Shown here piece by piece: positions 11,121 through 21,599 of a stretch of DNA of 64,000 nt. Source of the stretch: Stomorhina lunata (taxonomy: Eukaryota > Arthropoda > Insecta > Diptera > Rhiniidae); assembly GCA_933228675.1 (NCBI GenBank), contig OW121743.1, positions 78,859,995-78,923,994 of the forward strand. The letters run 5' to 3'. Below the pieces are notes generated by a model, which was not told the origin of the DNA, did not search any database, and saw only the letters and a list, made by a program, of their open reading frames with translations. Positions within the stretch are counted from its first letter, which is position 1, and every line of letters begins with the position of its first letter. A program made the position numbers and the translations under genes.

Positions 11121-11502
11121 AAAAAAAAAATTGTGTTTCGTTAAAAAAATAAAAATATAAAAAATATATTTTTTTAAATAAAACAACAAAAAAAAAGTTG
11201 TTGTTGTTTTCCAATTGCTTACCCAAGTCATTACTTTTCTGCAATTGGTAAGTACTTGCCTCCAATGACATCCCCATGTTAATGTAATGACTTAAACAGT
11301 GAATGAGTAAGTAGTTCCTGTTCAATAGTTTAGCTGTTTAACTCATTATTTGGTAATGAAAAGTTTTGCTGGGTAGGTTTTTAATGCCTCAAAACCGAAA
11401 CCGAAAACCGTAGAAAAATCCGCGGTTTTGGCTATTTATTTTTCATAATTTTTTGTTGGTATTATTCAGAAATAACATTAGCTTTTCATAAATTTGCACG
11501 TA

Positions 11503-12242
11503 CAGTGGAACCGCAATAGAGTGAACTAATTCGTGCAAGGCCTGTTCACTCTATTGAAAAAGTTCACTCTAAAGAGTCTATAAAAAAACACTTTTTCATA
11601 CAAAAAACATCTATATTTATTAAATATTATTATATAATTACAAAGGAGTAAAGTAATTTCAAGAGTTTTTTGCTTCGTACAAGCATTTTTTGCTTTTTGC
11701 ACCGGTAAATCGCGGAATTTACGCAAAACTAAAAAATTTTCGTAATTGTTTGTGTTATTTTCTGCTCAGTCAGTAGCTTTTTCAAAAATCTGCATGGCCT
11801 GCGCTGCTGTAATGTCTGGTTTGGCTACTACTACTTCCTCGATGTCAGTGTCAGTCTCAGAAATGGCATCGGAAACGGTTTCATAAAACAGTGTGCAAAA
11901 AAACGACAACTTCTATGTCTTTGTCCATTTTGCATAACAAAAGTTCACTCTATTGAGTTGGTATTGTTCACTCTATGGAGTAACTAATAAAATAAACAAA
12001 AAGAGAAAAAAGTAAAACAAAAATGTTTTAAAATTCAAGCGATATCCTAACTGCTTCATAAAAAAGTATGTAAAAAAAACTATAAGAGATGCGTCTTTAT
12101 CAATTATATATAAGAAAAATAAAAGTTCACTCTATTGAGTTGGGTACTGTTCACTCTATAAAGTAACTTATGGAAAAAATCGGGAGTTCGTAGTATCAAG
12201 TAGTTCATATTACCAAGTGTTCACTCTATTGCGATTGCACTG
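11503..12242. mobile_element. Nested Tc1/pogo-like MITE
   Basis: Inverted ends CAGTGGAACCGCAATAGAG and, in reverse complement, CAGTGCAATCGCAATAGAG (arms extend to about 24 bp with 3 mismatches), bordered by TA at 11501-11502 and 12243-12244. The subterminal word GTTCACTCTATTG and variants recur at least six times inside, in both halves (11541, 11940, 11968, 12125, 12149, 12219). A TA target and CAGTG ends fit Tc1/mariner/pogo-type MITEs. No transposase remains. It lies inside the hAT element, so it is younger than it. Confidence 0.75.
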
Positions 12243-12321
12243 TAATTTGTCTATTTAATGAAGCAGAAGAATGAAACAAGCAAAAGATGTTTACATCTGG
12301 GCCGTATTTTAGGAACGTGTA

Positions 12322-12605
12322 ATTTCAAGCAAACGCAAGGAACCATTAGATACAAACATCGTAGCATGTACTATAGATGGGGCAGCAGCCAATATCAAAT
12401 TTGTATCTGAAAATCAATTTTGAAGACGGTGACGATGAAACTTTGACTCATTTAAAACCGATTGCCCATATACATTTGAACCTAGAGGCTATAAGAAAAA
12501 CTGTTCGGTATTTCAAAAATTCGTCAGTTCGTTATAATATTTTACAAACAAGCGTTAAAAAGCATCATAATCGTGATTTAAGTTTACTCCTACTTTTCTG
12601 CTTCT
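12322..12605 (+). pseudogene. hAT transposase remnant, frameshifted
   Basis: Two overlapping + strand frames share hAT features. The first (12322-12424) reads ...IVACTIDGAAANIKF, like the conserved hAT 'CTxDxAxN' segment, and ends in a stop. The second (12377-12605, +1 frame) reads IAHIHLNL, resembling the 'C.AHxLNL' motif, then RKTVRYFKNSSVRYNILQ, resembling the 'V..FK.S' motif. Motif order and spacing fit a hAT transposase with a frameshift between the two blocks. Zinc-finger and dimerisation regions are missing. Its position inside an element with hAT ends and an 8-bp duplication supports the call. Confidence 0.6.
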
Positions 12606-12961
12606 AAAACAAAATATTCATGAGAGTTTAGAAATGCTATCGAATTTAGATTTACTTTATTCTATCGACTTTAAAATTGTAAATTCTTTATTCGCGCTAA
12701 AGGGGCTCTGCAGTTTCTCCAAAAGAAACAAGACTTATTTAAAAAATCCCTCATATTTAAAAAACCTGAATTATTTTCCTGAATTTTAGTATTCAATTAT
12801 AATATGAGTTAATGAAGTTATCTAAATTTTCCTACAAATTTAAACTGAAATAGTTTTATTTAAAAAACCGAAAACCGAACCGAAACCTGCCGGTTTTGGG
12901 TGTTTCAAAACCGAAACCGCGGTTTCTAATTTTCACGGTTTTTGCAAACCCTAATTACAAT

Positions 12962-14086
12962 AGACAACTTAAGCATTTTTAGTCATACCTTTGATAAGGG
13001 ACTGTTTACATATTACGTAAGGCTATTTCCACAGATTTTTAACCCCTTCCCCCTGTGTAATACATTTTAATAGAAATACGCATACATAATACCTCTACCA
13101 TAACAAAAGTCATAACCCCCTTTCTACCCTAAGAACGTTACGTCCTAAAAGTCCCTAAAAGCTTTTATCAAACATTCTAAAGCTTTCATAATAGACACCT
13201 TAAGCTTTACAATGGAAACTTTCAGGTTTTCATTAATTATTTACATTTAGAAACCATTAACTTCTCTATATCAGCCTTAAGCTTTCCTATAGACAATTTT
13301 ACATGTCTTAATAGAAACCCTAAGCTTACATAATGCAAACCTCAAGCTTTTATGGAAGAAACTTTCAAAACGTAGCCTGGTAAATTTTCAAAAGTTGCCT
13401 AATATAAGTCTTAAGCTTTTTTGTTAAAATCTTGAAATTTTCTATTAAAACCTGAAAGCTTTTCTATAAAATCCTAAAGATTTTATAAAAGACAACTTTA
13501 GCATTTCTTATAAATATTTATTGATAAAAGCTTTTCTATAAAATATTAAAGCTTTCACTATAGATAACTTATAGTTACTTAAGCTTCTCCAATGGAAACT
13601 TTCAGGTTTCCTTTACCTATTTTTATTAGAAAACCATTAACTTTTCTATACAAACCTTAAGCTTCTCTATGAAAAATTTAACATGTCTTAATAGGAACCC
13701 GATAACACAAACCTCAAGCTTTCATCTTAGAAGAGATCTTAGAAACGAAATCTGGTAAATATCCGTATGTTGCATAATGGAAATCCTAAGCTTTCTTGTA
13801 AAAACTTTAAATGTTCTGTAAAAACTTAAAAGCTTTTCTATAAGATCCTTAAGATTTTACTATGGATAACTTAAGCATTTCTTATTGATAAAAGCTTTTC
13901 TTTAAAATAATAATAGAGACTTGAAGCTCTTCTTGTTGATACCTTAAGCTTTCCAATGCAAACTATTAAGTTTTCTCTAAATATTTATATTTGGAAACCA
14001 TTAACTTTTATATACAAGCTTTTCTTTTAACAATTTAAGCTTTTCTATTAAAAATTTAATCTGTCTTAATCAGGGACCGTAACTGT
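12962..14086. repeat. Degenerate CTTAAGCTTT array, left block
   Basis: Loosely repeated units of about 20-35 bp of the form AAACCTTAAGCTTTTCTATA, with many variants and short unique spacers. CTTAAG and AAGCTT are both palindromic hexamers sharing AAG. This is the continuation of the array interrupted by the hAT element. Confidence 0.7.
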
Positions 14087-14366
14087 TATAACTTTTATCG
14101 TAAAAGTCAGAAAATAAAATTTATTTTTTGACCTTTATTTTTTCGAGCAGAAATAAAAGTTATTTTTTGACTTTTATTTTTTCGATAAAAAATAACAGTT
14201 ATTTTTGACTTTTATTTTTTCAAGCAAAAATAAAAGTTATTTTTTAACTTTTATTTTTTCGAGCAAAAATAACAGTTATTTTTGGCTTTTATTATTTCGA
14301 GTATGAATAAAAGTTATTTTTTGTCTTTTATTTTTTCGAGCAGAAATAAAAGTTATTTTTGACTTT
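14087..14366. repeat. About 39-bp tandem array with AAATAAAAGT palindromes
   Basis: About seven units combining GACTTTTATTTTTTCGAGCA with AAATAAAAGTTATTTTT. CTTTTATTT and AAATAAAAG are inverted relative to each other inside every unit, so each unit can form a hairpin. It is embedded in the CTTAAGCTTT array. Confidence 0.85.
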
Positions 14367-14648
14367 AAGACTCTTAATAGAAACTTGAAGCTTATTTAAT
14401 AGAAACATCAACAAGCTTTCATTTTAAAATTCTTAAGATTTTCTAAAGCTTTCCTCGTAAAAAATTTGGGATTCCCATTAAAAACCCTTAAGCTTATATT
14501 ATAGAAACCTTAAGCTTTTCTTAGAGAAAGCTTAAGTTTTCCTTAAAGAAATCTGAAGCTTTACTTAAAGAATCCTTAGGCTTTAAATAAGCCTTAAGCT
14601 TTCCTTATATAAAACATAGACTTTTCTTCAAGAAACCTTCATCTTTTA

Positions 14649-15847
14649 TCGGGTATTTAGTTTGGTTTGCCATTTCATCATGAACAGGTTGACAAAAGAA
14701 CAACGCTTGCAAATCGTGCAAATTTATTTCGAAAATAATGGTTCAGTTCGCGAAGTTTACCGCAAGCTCCGTCCATTTTATGGTCGACATAATCGTCCAT
14801 CAGAGCAATTAATTCGGTTAACCATGGATCGTTTTCGCACTACGTTTACTCTATGTGATAATACGCATCCGCAGCGACGTCGAACAGTGCGCACCGAAGA
14901 AACAATTGCCGCTGTAGAGCAAAGTGTTGAAGAGGACCCGAATGAATCGATTCGCCACCGTGCACAGCGATTGGAGCTTTGTCCATCAACTTTATGGAAA
15001 ATTTTGCGCAAAGATCTTGGCTTGCGACCTTACAAGATCCAGCTTGTGCAAGAATTAAAGCCGCGAGACCATGCAATGCGTCGTGATTTTGGTGTATGGG
15101 CCGAAAATGAGATTGATCTCGATGCTGATTTTCATCGCAAAATTTTGTTCAGTGATGAGGCTCATTTTTGGTTGAATGGCTACGTCAACAAGCAAAATTG
15201 CCGCATTTGGAGTGAAGAGAATCCACATGAGACCCTTGAGACGCCCTTACATCCACAAAAACTGACTGTTTGGTGTGCTCTATGGGCTGATGGAGTCATT
15301 GGGCCATACTTCTTCCGAAATAATGCTGGAGCCATGATAACCGACCATTTTGTTCCCCAATTGGATGGCATGAATGTGGATGAGTTGTGGTTCCAACAAG
15401 ACGGCGCTACATGCCACACAGCGCACGTCACAATTGATTTATGAAGGAAACATTCGATGAGCGCATAATTTCGCGGAATGGACCTGTCAATTGGCCACCA
15501 AGATCGTGCGATTTGACACCACTGGATTATTTTCTTTGGGGATATGTGAAGTCGCTCGTCTACGCCAACAAACCAGAAACGTTAGGGGACTTGGAAGCCA
15601 ACATTCGTGGCGTTATTGCCAACATACGGCCCCATATGCTCGAAAAAGTAGTTGAAAATTGGACCTATAGAATTGCCTTTATTCGAGCCAGCCGCGGCGT
15701 CCACATGCCCGAAATCATATTTAAACATTAATGGCATAAAATTATGCTTCCAATAAAGCCAAATTAATGGACATTAAAACGATTTTCTTGTGTTTTATTT
15801 CAATTCGAAGTTCTATACCTCTAAAAAAAACGCCCATTATTATAGTA
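14649..15847 (+). mobile_element. rosa-like mariner (DD41D type), 5'-truncated
   Basis: A single Tc1/mariner element inserted in the CTTAAGCTTT array, which resumes on both sides in the same orientation. The coding region starts only about 30 bp from the left junction. The right-end sequence (about 15810-15847, AAAAACGCCCATTATTATAG) has no inverted partner on the left, so the 5' terminal repeat is missing. AATAAA at about 15753 could be the element's polyadenylation signal. Exact borders are approximate. Confidence 0.8.
14680..15731 (+). pseudogene. Mariner-family transposase, one frameshift
   Basis: Start ATG at 14680 (reads MNRLTKEQRLQIV). Residues 1-110 form the helix-turn-helix DNA-binding region. 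The first catalytic Asp is at residue 159 (FSDEAHFW) and the second at 241 (FQQDGATCH). The frame ends in TGA at 15442-15444 and continues one frame over from 15441 (…NWPPRSCDLTPLDYFLWG…) to the TAA at 15729-15731. One missing base explains the break. Counting across it leaves 41 residues between the second Asp and the Asp of PLDYF, the DD41D spacing described for rosa-type mariners. Combined length is about 349 residues, normal for mariner. The gene is therefore nearly full length but broken before the third catalytic residue. Confidence 0.9.
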
Positions 15848-16640
15848 ACCATCAGCTTTATTTTCTTACAGAAACCTTAAGCTTTTTTTATAGCAACTTT
15901 AAGATTTTTTTATAGAAACCTTAAGCTTTTCTTTTATGAAATCTTAATCATTCCTTTTAGAAACCTTCAGCTCTCCTAGAAACTTCAAGATTTGGTTAAG
16001 AAACTTTGAGTTTCAGTTATAGAAACCTTAAACATTCCTCATAGAAACTTTAGGCTTTCCTTAAAGAAACCTTAAGCTTTCTTATAGAAACCTTAAGCTT
16101 TCCTTATAGAAACCTTAAGCTTTTCTTATAGAGACCTTAAGCTTTCCTAATAGAAATCTTAAGATTTGTTTACAGAAACCTTAAGCTTTGATTTTATGAA
16201 ACATTAAGCTTTCCTTTTATAAACCCTTTGATGAACCTTAAGTTTAAGTTATAGAAACCTTAAACTTTCTTCATAGAAACTTTAAGCTTTATTCATAGAA
16301 ACTTTAAGCTTTCCTTATAGAAACCTTAAGCTTTCCTTATAGAAACCTTAAGCTTTCCTTTTATGAAACCTTAAGCTTTTTTTTTTAACCTTAAGCCTTC
16401 CCTTTATAAAACCTTAAGCTTTCCTTATAGAACATTAAGCTTTACTTTTATAAAACCTTAAACTTTCTTAATAGAAAGCTTTGCTTTTATAAAACCTTAA
16501 GCTTTAGATATCTTAAACTTACCTTTTAAAAACCTTAAGCTTTCCTTCTAGAAACTTTAAGATTTAGTTTTAGAAACCTTAAGTTTCAGCTTTAGAAACC
16601 TGAAGCTTTATCCTTTTTATAACCTTAAGCTTTTTCTCTT
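15848..16640. repeat. CTTAAGCTTT array, right block
   Basis: More regular than the left block: about 22-bp units GAAACCTTAAGCTTTCCTTA (plus TA), roughly 35 copies by span. Variants replace CCTTATAG with CCTTTTATG. CTTAAG and AAGCTT overlap in each unit. The array ends in the unique sequence near 16.64 kb. Confidence 0.9.
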
Positions 16641-17997
16641 TGAAACCGTAAGTGGTTTAGAAGCCTAGTACAGATATTTTGGAAGTCTTTATAGAGCTCT
16701 CTGTGCAGTTGAGTTGTTCGTTGGAAATAATCGGTGGCTATTAGTTGAGATTGAAGTTTTGTGATGTCAAACTTCATTTGCGTGTTCGCCTGTATACTCA
16801 AACATGTTGGCTGCATCAAGATAATGACCGAAGTCCATATTGACCTGTTGAATTGAACGCATATTCAATTATTGATCAGTCAACTACAAAATCAACTACA
16901 AAATGATCTTTCAGATTTTTTGTCACTTGATCAAGGGAAACCCATTTCGCTTTGTGGATTTCAGGGTTCGGAAACCTGCTGTCGGTCAGTTCTATATTGC
17001 GAGCTGCCACACAGGAGAGCAAAATCAAACTATTGTCAGTTGATATAGAATAGAGACAGAACTAACCAATAGAAGGTTCAAAGCAAAGATTATATAATAT
17101 AAATATGTAGCACTTCCACACATTGATTTTCCGTATGGTCGCTTTGAAAAGTCCCATAAAAAAGAGTTTATACCGCTTCTTCTCTAATTCGGAATCAACT
17201 AATGGAAACGATTATCCAACCAGAGAAAGCTAAGTCACACATTCGTGCTCATGAAATGTATGTTTGTTTGTGCGTTTATTTGTTTTTTTATTGTTTTTTA
17301 TTTAGATTGTTTTTGCATTTGGCAAAAAATAAAATGTAATCCCTATATTATAGTGTCTTTGACCAAAGCTACTTTCCCACCCTATATTTGCATTTAAATA
17401 ATGATTGGGGCAGATATTGTAAACTTCCTCTAGCCGAGCATGCAACACTTCTTTGACATCTTGATTTTTCTCCTTTGTGGGAACAAATCAGGCCAAGATA
17501 CAAGGTTTTAGCTTCCACGCGTATTGTCGCTTACCTTTCGTTTACTGGGTTAAATCTTAAAATCAAATTTGGATTATTTTGCTTACCATAAACCAACCTC
17601 CCCCACCCAAAGTCATGCCTTATGATAGCTATAGTACAGGTCATCTTTTGGTGTCTTGGCGGCGCTATGGCCATTTTCACTCGCTTCCTAGATATCAGTT
17701 ACATCACATTCATCAACTGGTTTAGAGCTTCTCCTTTGCAATCAGTTCAGATGCTAATCCTTAAAGCATGGTCCCTTATATGTTTGCGACAGTCGACAAC
17801 ATTAGGGGTAACTTGTTTTAATCATATCTTTTTTTCTTAGTGTGAGTAAAAACAACAACAAATACAAAATTAAACATAGTTAACTTCAATTTTCATAGAA
17901 TTAAGCTTCCACGGTGAAATAAGTCTACAGCAATAACACGCCGTCTGTGTAAAATATGTTGCGGAAAATTTTGGTAATGAAGCTGAGGATGACTCAG
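16641..17997. other. Unique, higher-complexity sequence
   Basis: No tandem repeats. Two short open frames (16625-16819 minus, 17622-17840 plus) have ordinary amino-acid composition but no recognisable motif, and neither is long. It could contain remnants of an old insertion; nothing can be assigned. Confidence 0.4.
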
Positions 17998-18143
17998 AAG
18001 ATCCGGTTCGAAGGACCAATGAAAGAATGAATCACAAAGTATTAGACTGTATTTAGAGTGGAGTATCATACAAATAATCACACTTTAAATACAGTGTAAT
18101 ATTTTGTGTTTCAATCTTTCATTGGTCCTTCGAACCGGATCTT
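17998..18143. repeat. 146-bp hairpin, 63-bp arms, 20-nt loop
   Basis: The left arm 17998-18060 and right arm 18081-18143 are reverse complements with 5 mismatches in 63. The outer 29 bp (AAGATCCGGTTCGAAGGACC plus AATGAAAGA) are perfect. The loop is 18061-18080. No tandem copies are nearby, the ends are blunt, and no obvious target duplication was seen. It could be a hairpin-RNA or endo-siRNA/miRNA-like precursor if transcribed, or a tiny palindromic MITE. Confidence 0.85.
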
Positions 18144-20285
18144 AAATTGGCTGTAGAATAAAAAGCTGAAACAATTCGTCTAAGCGACTAAAATGAACAA
18201 TTTTCTAAAAGTGAATTGGCTTTGCTTTAATTATGGACATTATCAAAAATGTTGTGATAAGTTCTTTTACCTTTTAGTCTTAATTTATATTAAATTTTTT
18301 TTAATCATAATAAATTGGTTGCTTTTTATTTTTTTTAAAATGCCTTAATATAAATAAAAATCGTGCCTAGTATATTTTTAAACCCTTTTGGGTAATAATT
18401 TTCATTACTAATGATCTCCTTGAGGGACCTAATAAATGAGGCCACATTAATTATATTCAAAAATAAATTATTCTATTAATTATTCAAGAGATGATAATTC
18501 CCTTTCTTCTGTTATTTTTAAATTAAAAGACACTAGAAGAGCAATTAATAAAATTGTTCAACAAAATAATTTGTCTGAAAGTTTAAAGTAAGGAAATATT
18601 TCATTTAAAATTTTGAAAATTCAAAATTTTTTTAAGGTGATTTTGAGGTTGTAACGAAATGAGACTCCCCCTTTTTCCAAGAAAATTTTTTGGGTGAAAT
18701 GTTTTTTTTTTTTTTCAAAAATGAAATGGAAAAGATTTGAAATGTAAATGATTTGAAATGTAAACTATTTGAAATGGAAAGATTGGAAATAATTTGTTTT
18801 TAATATATAAACGAATTGAATTTCTATTTTTATTTCATTTAGATTTATTTTATTACTTTTACATATTTCATTTCAGAATTTTGAAAAACAATTTTGTGTA
18901 ATTTTTTTTAGAAAATGTCTAGATTTTGGTATAAACAAATTAATCATTTTACAAAGGGGTTTCTTTAGACTTTAGATCTCCGTAACAAATGTTTGAAGAG
19001 TTTTAAACTTCAATTTCATTATTTACAAACCAAATCGAATTTATTTATCTTAAAATTTTTTTCTCTAATAAATAAATAGAAATTTCTAATTTCACTTTCA
19101 CTTCTAACGACTTTTTTTCTTTTTTTTTATAAAAATTGATATAATATACACGGGTAATTATCACTACATGCCTCCACTACAATAAAGCTTGTAAAGCTTT
19201 AAAGCTCTTTGTATTTGATCATGCGTTTACACATGATCAAATATTAAACCGTTACTAAATCGATTTGTTTTGTCTATTAATGGACGCTGGACGACCGATC
19301 ATAAAGTTCTCAAATTATTTTAAAAATATTCAAAAATTTTCTTTCAATAAAAAATTTCTATTTTTTTTTTTCTATAACTTAATAGAGACTCAATGTCTTC
19401 ATTTGCCGCCTTTGAAAGTTTTGCTGATGACAATGATTTGTCATTGATTTCCTTCTGGTTTTAGGTGTCTTTTCTTTATTTATTCCAAATCATTATGACT
19501 TTTTCATTCAAATAACTTTTTTTTGTTGTCTGGTCTCTTCCATACTCCCTTTGATTTCAAAATTTTGTCATTTCATTTCAACATGACCCAACTTCTTTGA
19601 CATTTCTATAACTCACAAAAGATTTTTGTGGGTTTTAATGTTTATTTTTTCTTAAGATAAACATCCGCCTGAAGATGCTGAAAAAGACGACGATGACAAT
19701 GTTTTTATTTGCCTGTACAAATGATATGATGTAATGTAATTGTTGACTGCACTTGGTAAATACTAAAAAAAATACTTTCTAAATTGTAAAAACTAATGCA
19801 TTTCCTTTCCCTTTTTTATTTTGGAAGAAAAAATTGTTTGCGTTTCTAAAAGAAATTTGTAAGAGTTCTTTTTCATTTGAAAGGGTCACAGAAAGTAAAA
19901 CTTCTTCTTAGAGATCATATGAACAACATATGTTTCAATTCTTGCCTTAAATGTCAAATGGTAGCTTGAGACAGGCAGACAGACATACAGAGCTAATGTT
20001 GTTTAACAAATATGTTATTTATAATCTAGTTCTAGAGGAAAACGAAAAATTTTGGGTTTATGGAGAAGAAAACCAAACCAGCCCAATCATTGTTTACCTA
20101 GTAATCAGTAAGGTAATTAGTTAAATTTTATCATATTGAACAATGTTTAAAAAAACCTGCTACAAACGATAAGAGATTTAACCTTCACAAGAGTGAACCG
20201 CTTTCCAATCAGTTTTTTCCAATTTTATTGGCTCATAATTTGCTACACATTACATTTTGACTACCTTGTAAACTGTAAAGTAATC
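18144..20285. other. AT-rich intronic sequence
   Basis: No gene seen. Small items are a short run of GAAATGGAAAAGATTT-like units at about 18720-18790 and a perfect 11-bp hairpin ATTTGATCATG/CATGATCAAAT at 19213-19242. CATGATCAAAT recurs in the 29.5-29.9 kb tandem repeat. TTTTAG|GTGTCT at about 19465 is a poor ratchet candidate. Confidence 0.5.
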
Positions 20286-20870
20286 AAAAAAATAAGAAAT
20301 TTTTGAAAAATTTCCTATAAAAATAAGAAATTTTTGAAAAATTTCCTCTAAAAATAAGAAATTTTTGAAAAATTTCCTATAAAAATAAGAAATTTTTGAA
20401 AAATTTCCTATAAAAATAAGAAATTTTTGAAAAATTTCCTATAAAAATAAGAAATTTTTGAAAAATTTCCTATAAAAATAAGAAAATTTTGAAAAATTTT
20501 CTATAAAAATAAGAAATTTTTGAAAAATTTCCTACAAAAATAAGAAATTTTTGAAAAATTTTCTATAAAAATAAGAAATTTTTGAAAAATTTCCTATAAA
20601 AATAAGAAATTTTAGAAAAATTTCCTATAAAAATAAGAAATTTTTGAAAAATTTCCTATAAAAATTAGAAATTTTTAAAAAATTTCTATAAAAATAAGAA
20701 ATTTTTGAAAAATTTCTAGTAAAAATAAGAAATTTTTGAAAAAATTCTTATAAAAATAAGAAATTTTTGAAAAATTTCCTATACAAATAAGAAATTTTTT
20801 TAAAAATTTTCTATAAAAATAAGAAATTTTTGAAAAATTTCTATAAAAATAAGAAATTTTTGAAAAATTC
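20286..20870. repeat. 31-bp minisatellite, GAAATTTTTGAAAAATTTC core
   Basis: About 19 tandem units combining ATAAGAAATTTTTG with AAAAATTTCCTATAAAA. The core GAAATTTTTGAAAAATTTC is a 19-bp palindrome broken only at its central base. Units are well conserved in the left half and vary more at the right end. Confidence 0.95.
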
Positions 20871-21599
20871 TAACCTCCCTCTTTTTTTAATTTTCAATCA
20901 AAACAAAATTCCTCACCACTCGAAATTTCCGAAAACAGGAAGTTTATACAATGTTTTTTTTTTCTGCCCCTTTTTGCCTCATCAGAGTACCCCAAACGCA
21001 CAGTTCACAGGAATAAAATCATTATTTGCCTAAAGAATCAATTAACATTTATTTTATATCCATGTTTATATTTTCTTAATGATTCTCTTGTTTTTTTTTT
21101 AAGATTTTTTTACAATTTGTTTTCTCAATTTTTTTTATTTCTTAAGACTGGCAATGGTTAAGAATTCTTAAGTACTTTTGTGCAAAAAAAAAAAAAAAAA
21201 AATACAGAAAAACATCATAATTTGCTACCTTTTTTTGTGGCTAATTTGGGAGTGTTTTATTGTTTTAAATGGACAGACAGATGGAAGGATGGACAGACTT
21301 GGATATGAAAGGAAAGACGGACGTTTAATATAAAAGACGTACTTGCCTAATGATGTGTAATTTGTTTAATTTTCTTAAATTGTTGCTAAATTATTTTGTT
21401 TAAAGATTTTTGGTTTAAAATTTTTATTGACATAAAGTACTTAGGAAACACTGTTGCCGGATTTATTTAAATTGGGTAAAAATTATCGTTGTAGTTCAAC
21501 AAAATTAGTTTTTTATATCAAAACTTTATAATTCTTATTTAGTTTATACAACTTTCGTTATAAGAGTTTTAGGTTTTACATTATATGAACTAGATCAAA
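20871..21599. other. AT-rich spacer
   Basis: Nothing assigned. It contains a short ACAGACAGATGG/GATGGACAGAC purine-rich stretch (about 21270-21330) and an A-run at 21184-21203. Confidence 0.5.

Larger units (their letters stand above)
10223..11373. mobile_element. Nested element with CCCAGCAAAAC inverted ends
   Basis: Left end CCCAGCAAAACTTT at 10223 and right end AAAGTTTTGCTGGG ending at 11373 are inverted repeats. Both are bordered by TA (10221-10222 and 11374-11375), with host AAACCGAAACC sequence resuming on each side. Subterminal GGTAATG and GGTAAGTACTTGCC words recur at both ends. The interior is composite: a dispersed family-B copy (10548-10806) and tRNA-like promoter sequences. The superfamily is uncertain; a TA target suggests a Tc1/mariner-type MITE, but an internal transposase was not found. 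Confidence 0.65.
10184..12953 (+). mobile_element. Decayed hAT-type DNA transposon with nested insertions
   Basis: The terminal inverted repeats begin TAGGGTTTGCA and end TGCAAACCCTA. A perfect 8-bp duplication ATTACAAT flanks the element (10176-10183 and 12954-12961), the hAT hallmark. Subterminal regions carry repeated AAACCGAAACCG words on the left and AAACCGAAACCGCGG on the right. A frameshifted transposase remnant remains near 12.32-12.60 kb. At least two other elements are nested in it (10223-11373 and 11503-12242). Without them roughly 0.9 kb of hAT sequence is left, so this is a deeply decayed copy. Confidence 0.85.

Noticed and set aside
14778..15431. Minus-strand open frames over the mariner
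   Set aside because: They are antisense shadows of the transposase reading frame.
19441..19475. TTTTAG|GTGTCT as a third ratchet site
   Set aside because: The donor half GTGTCT is a poor match to GTRAGT and the tract is short.
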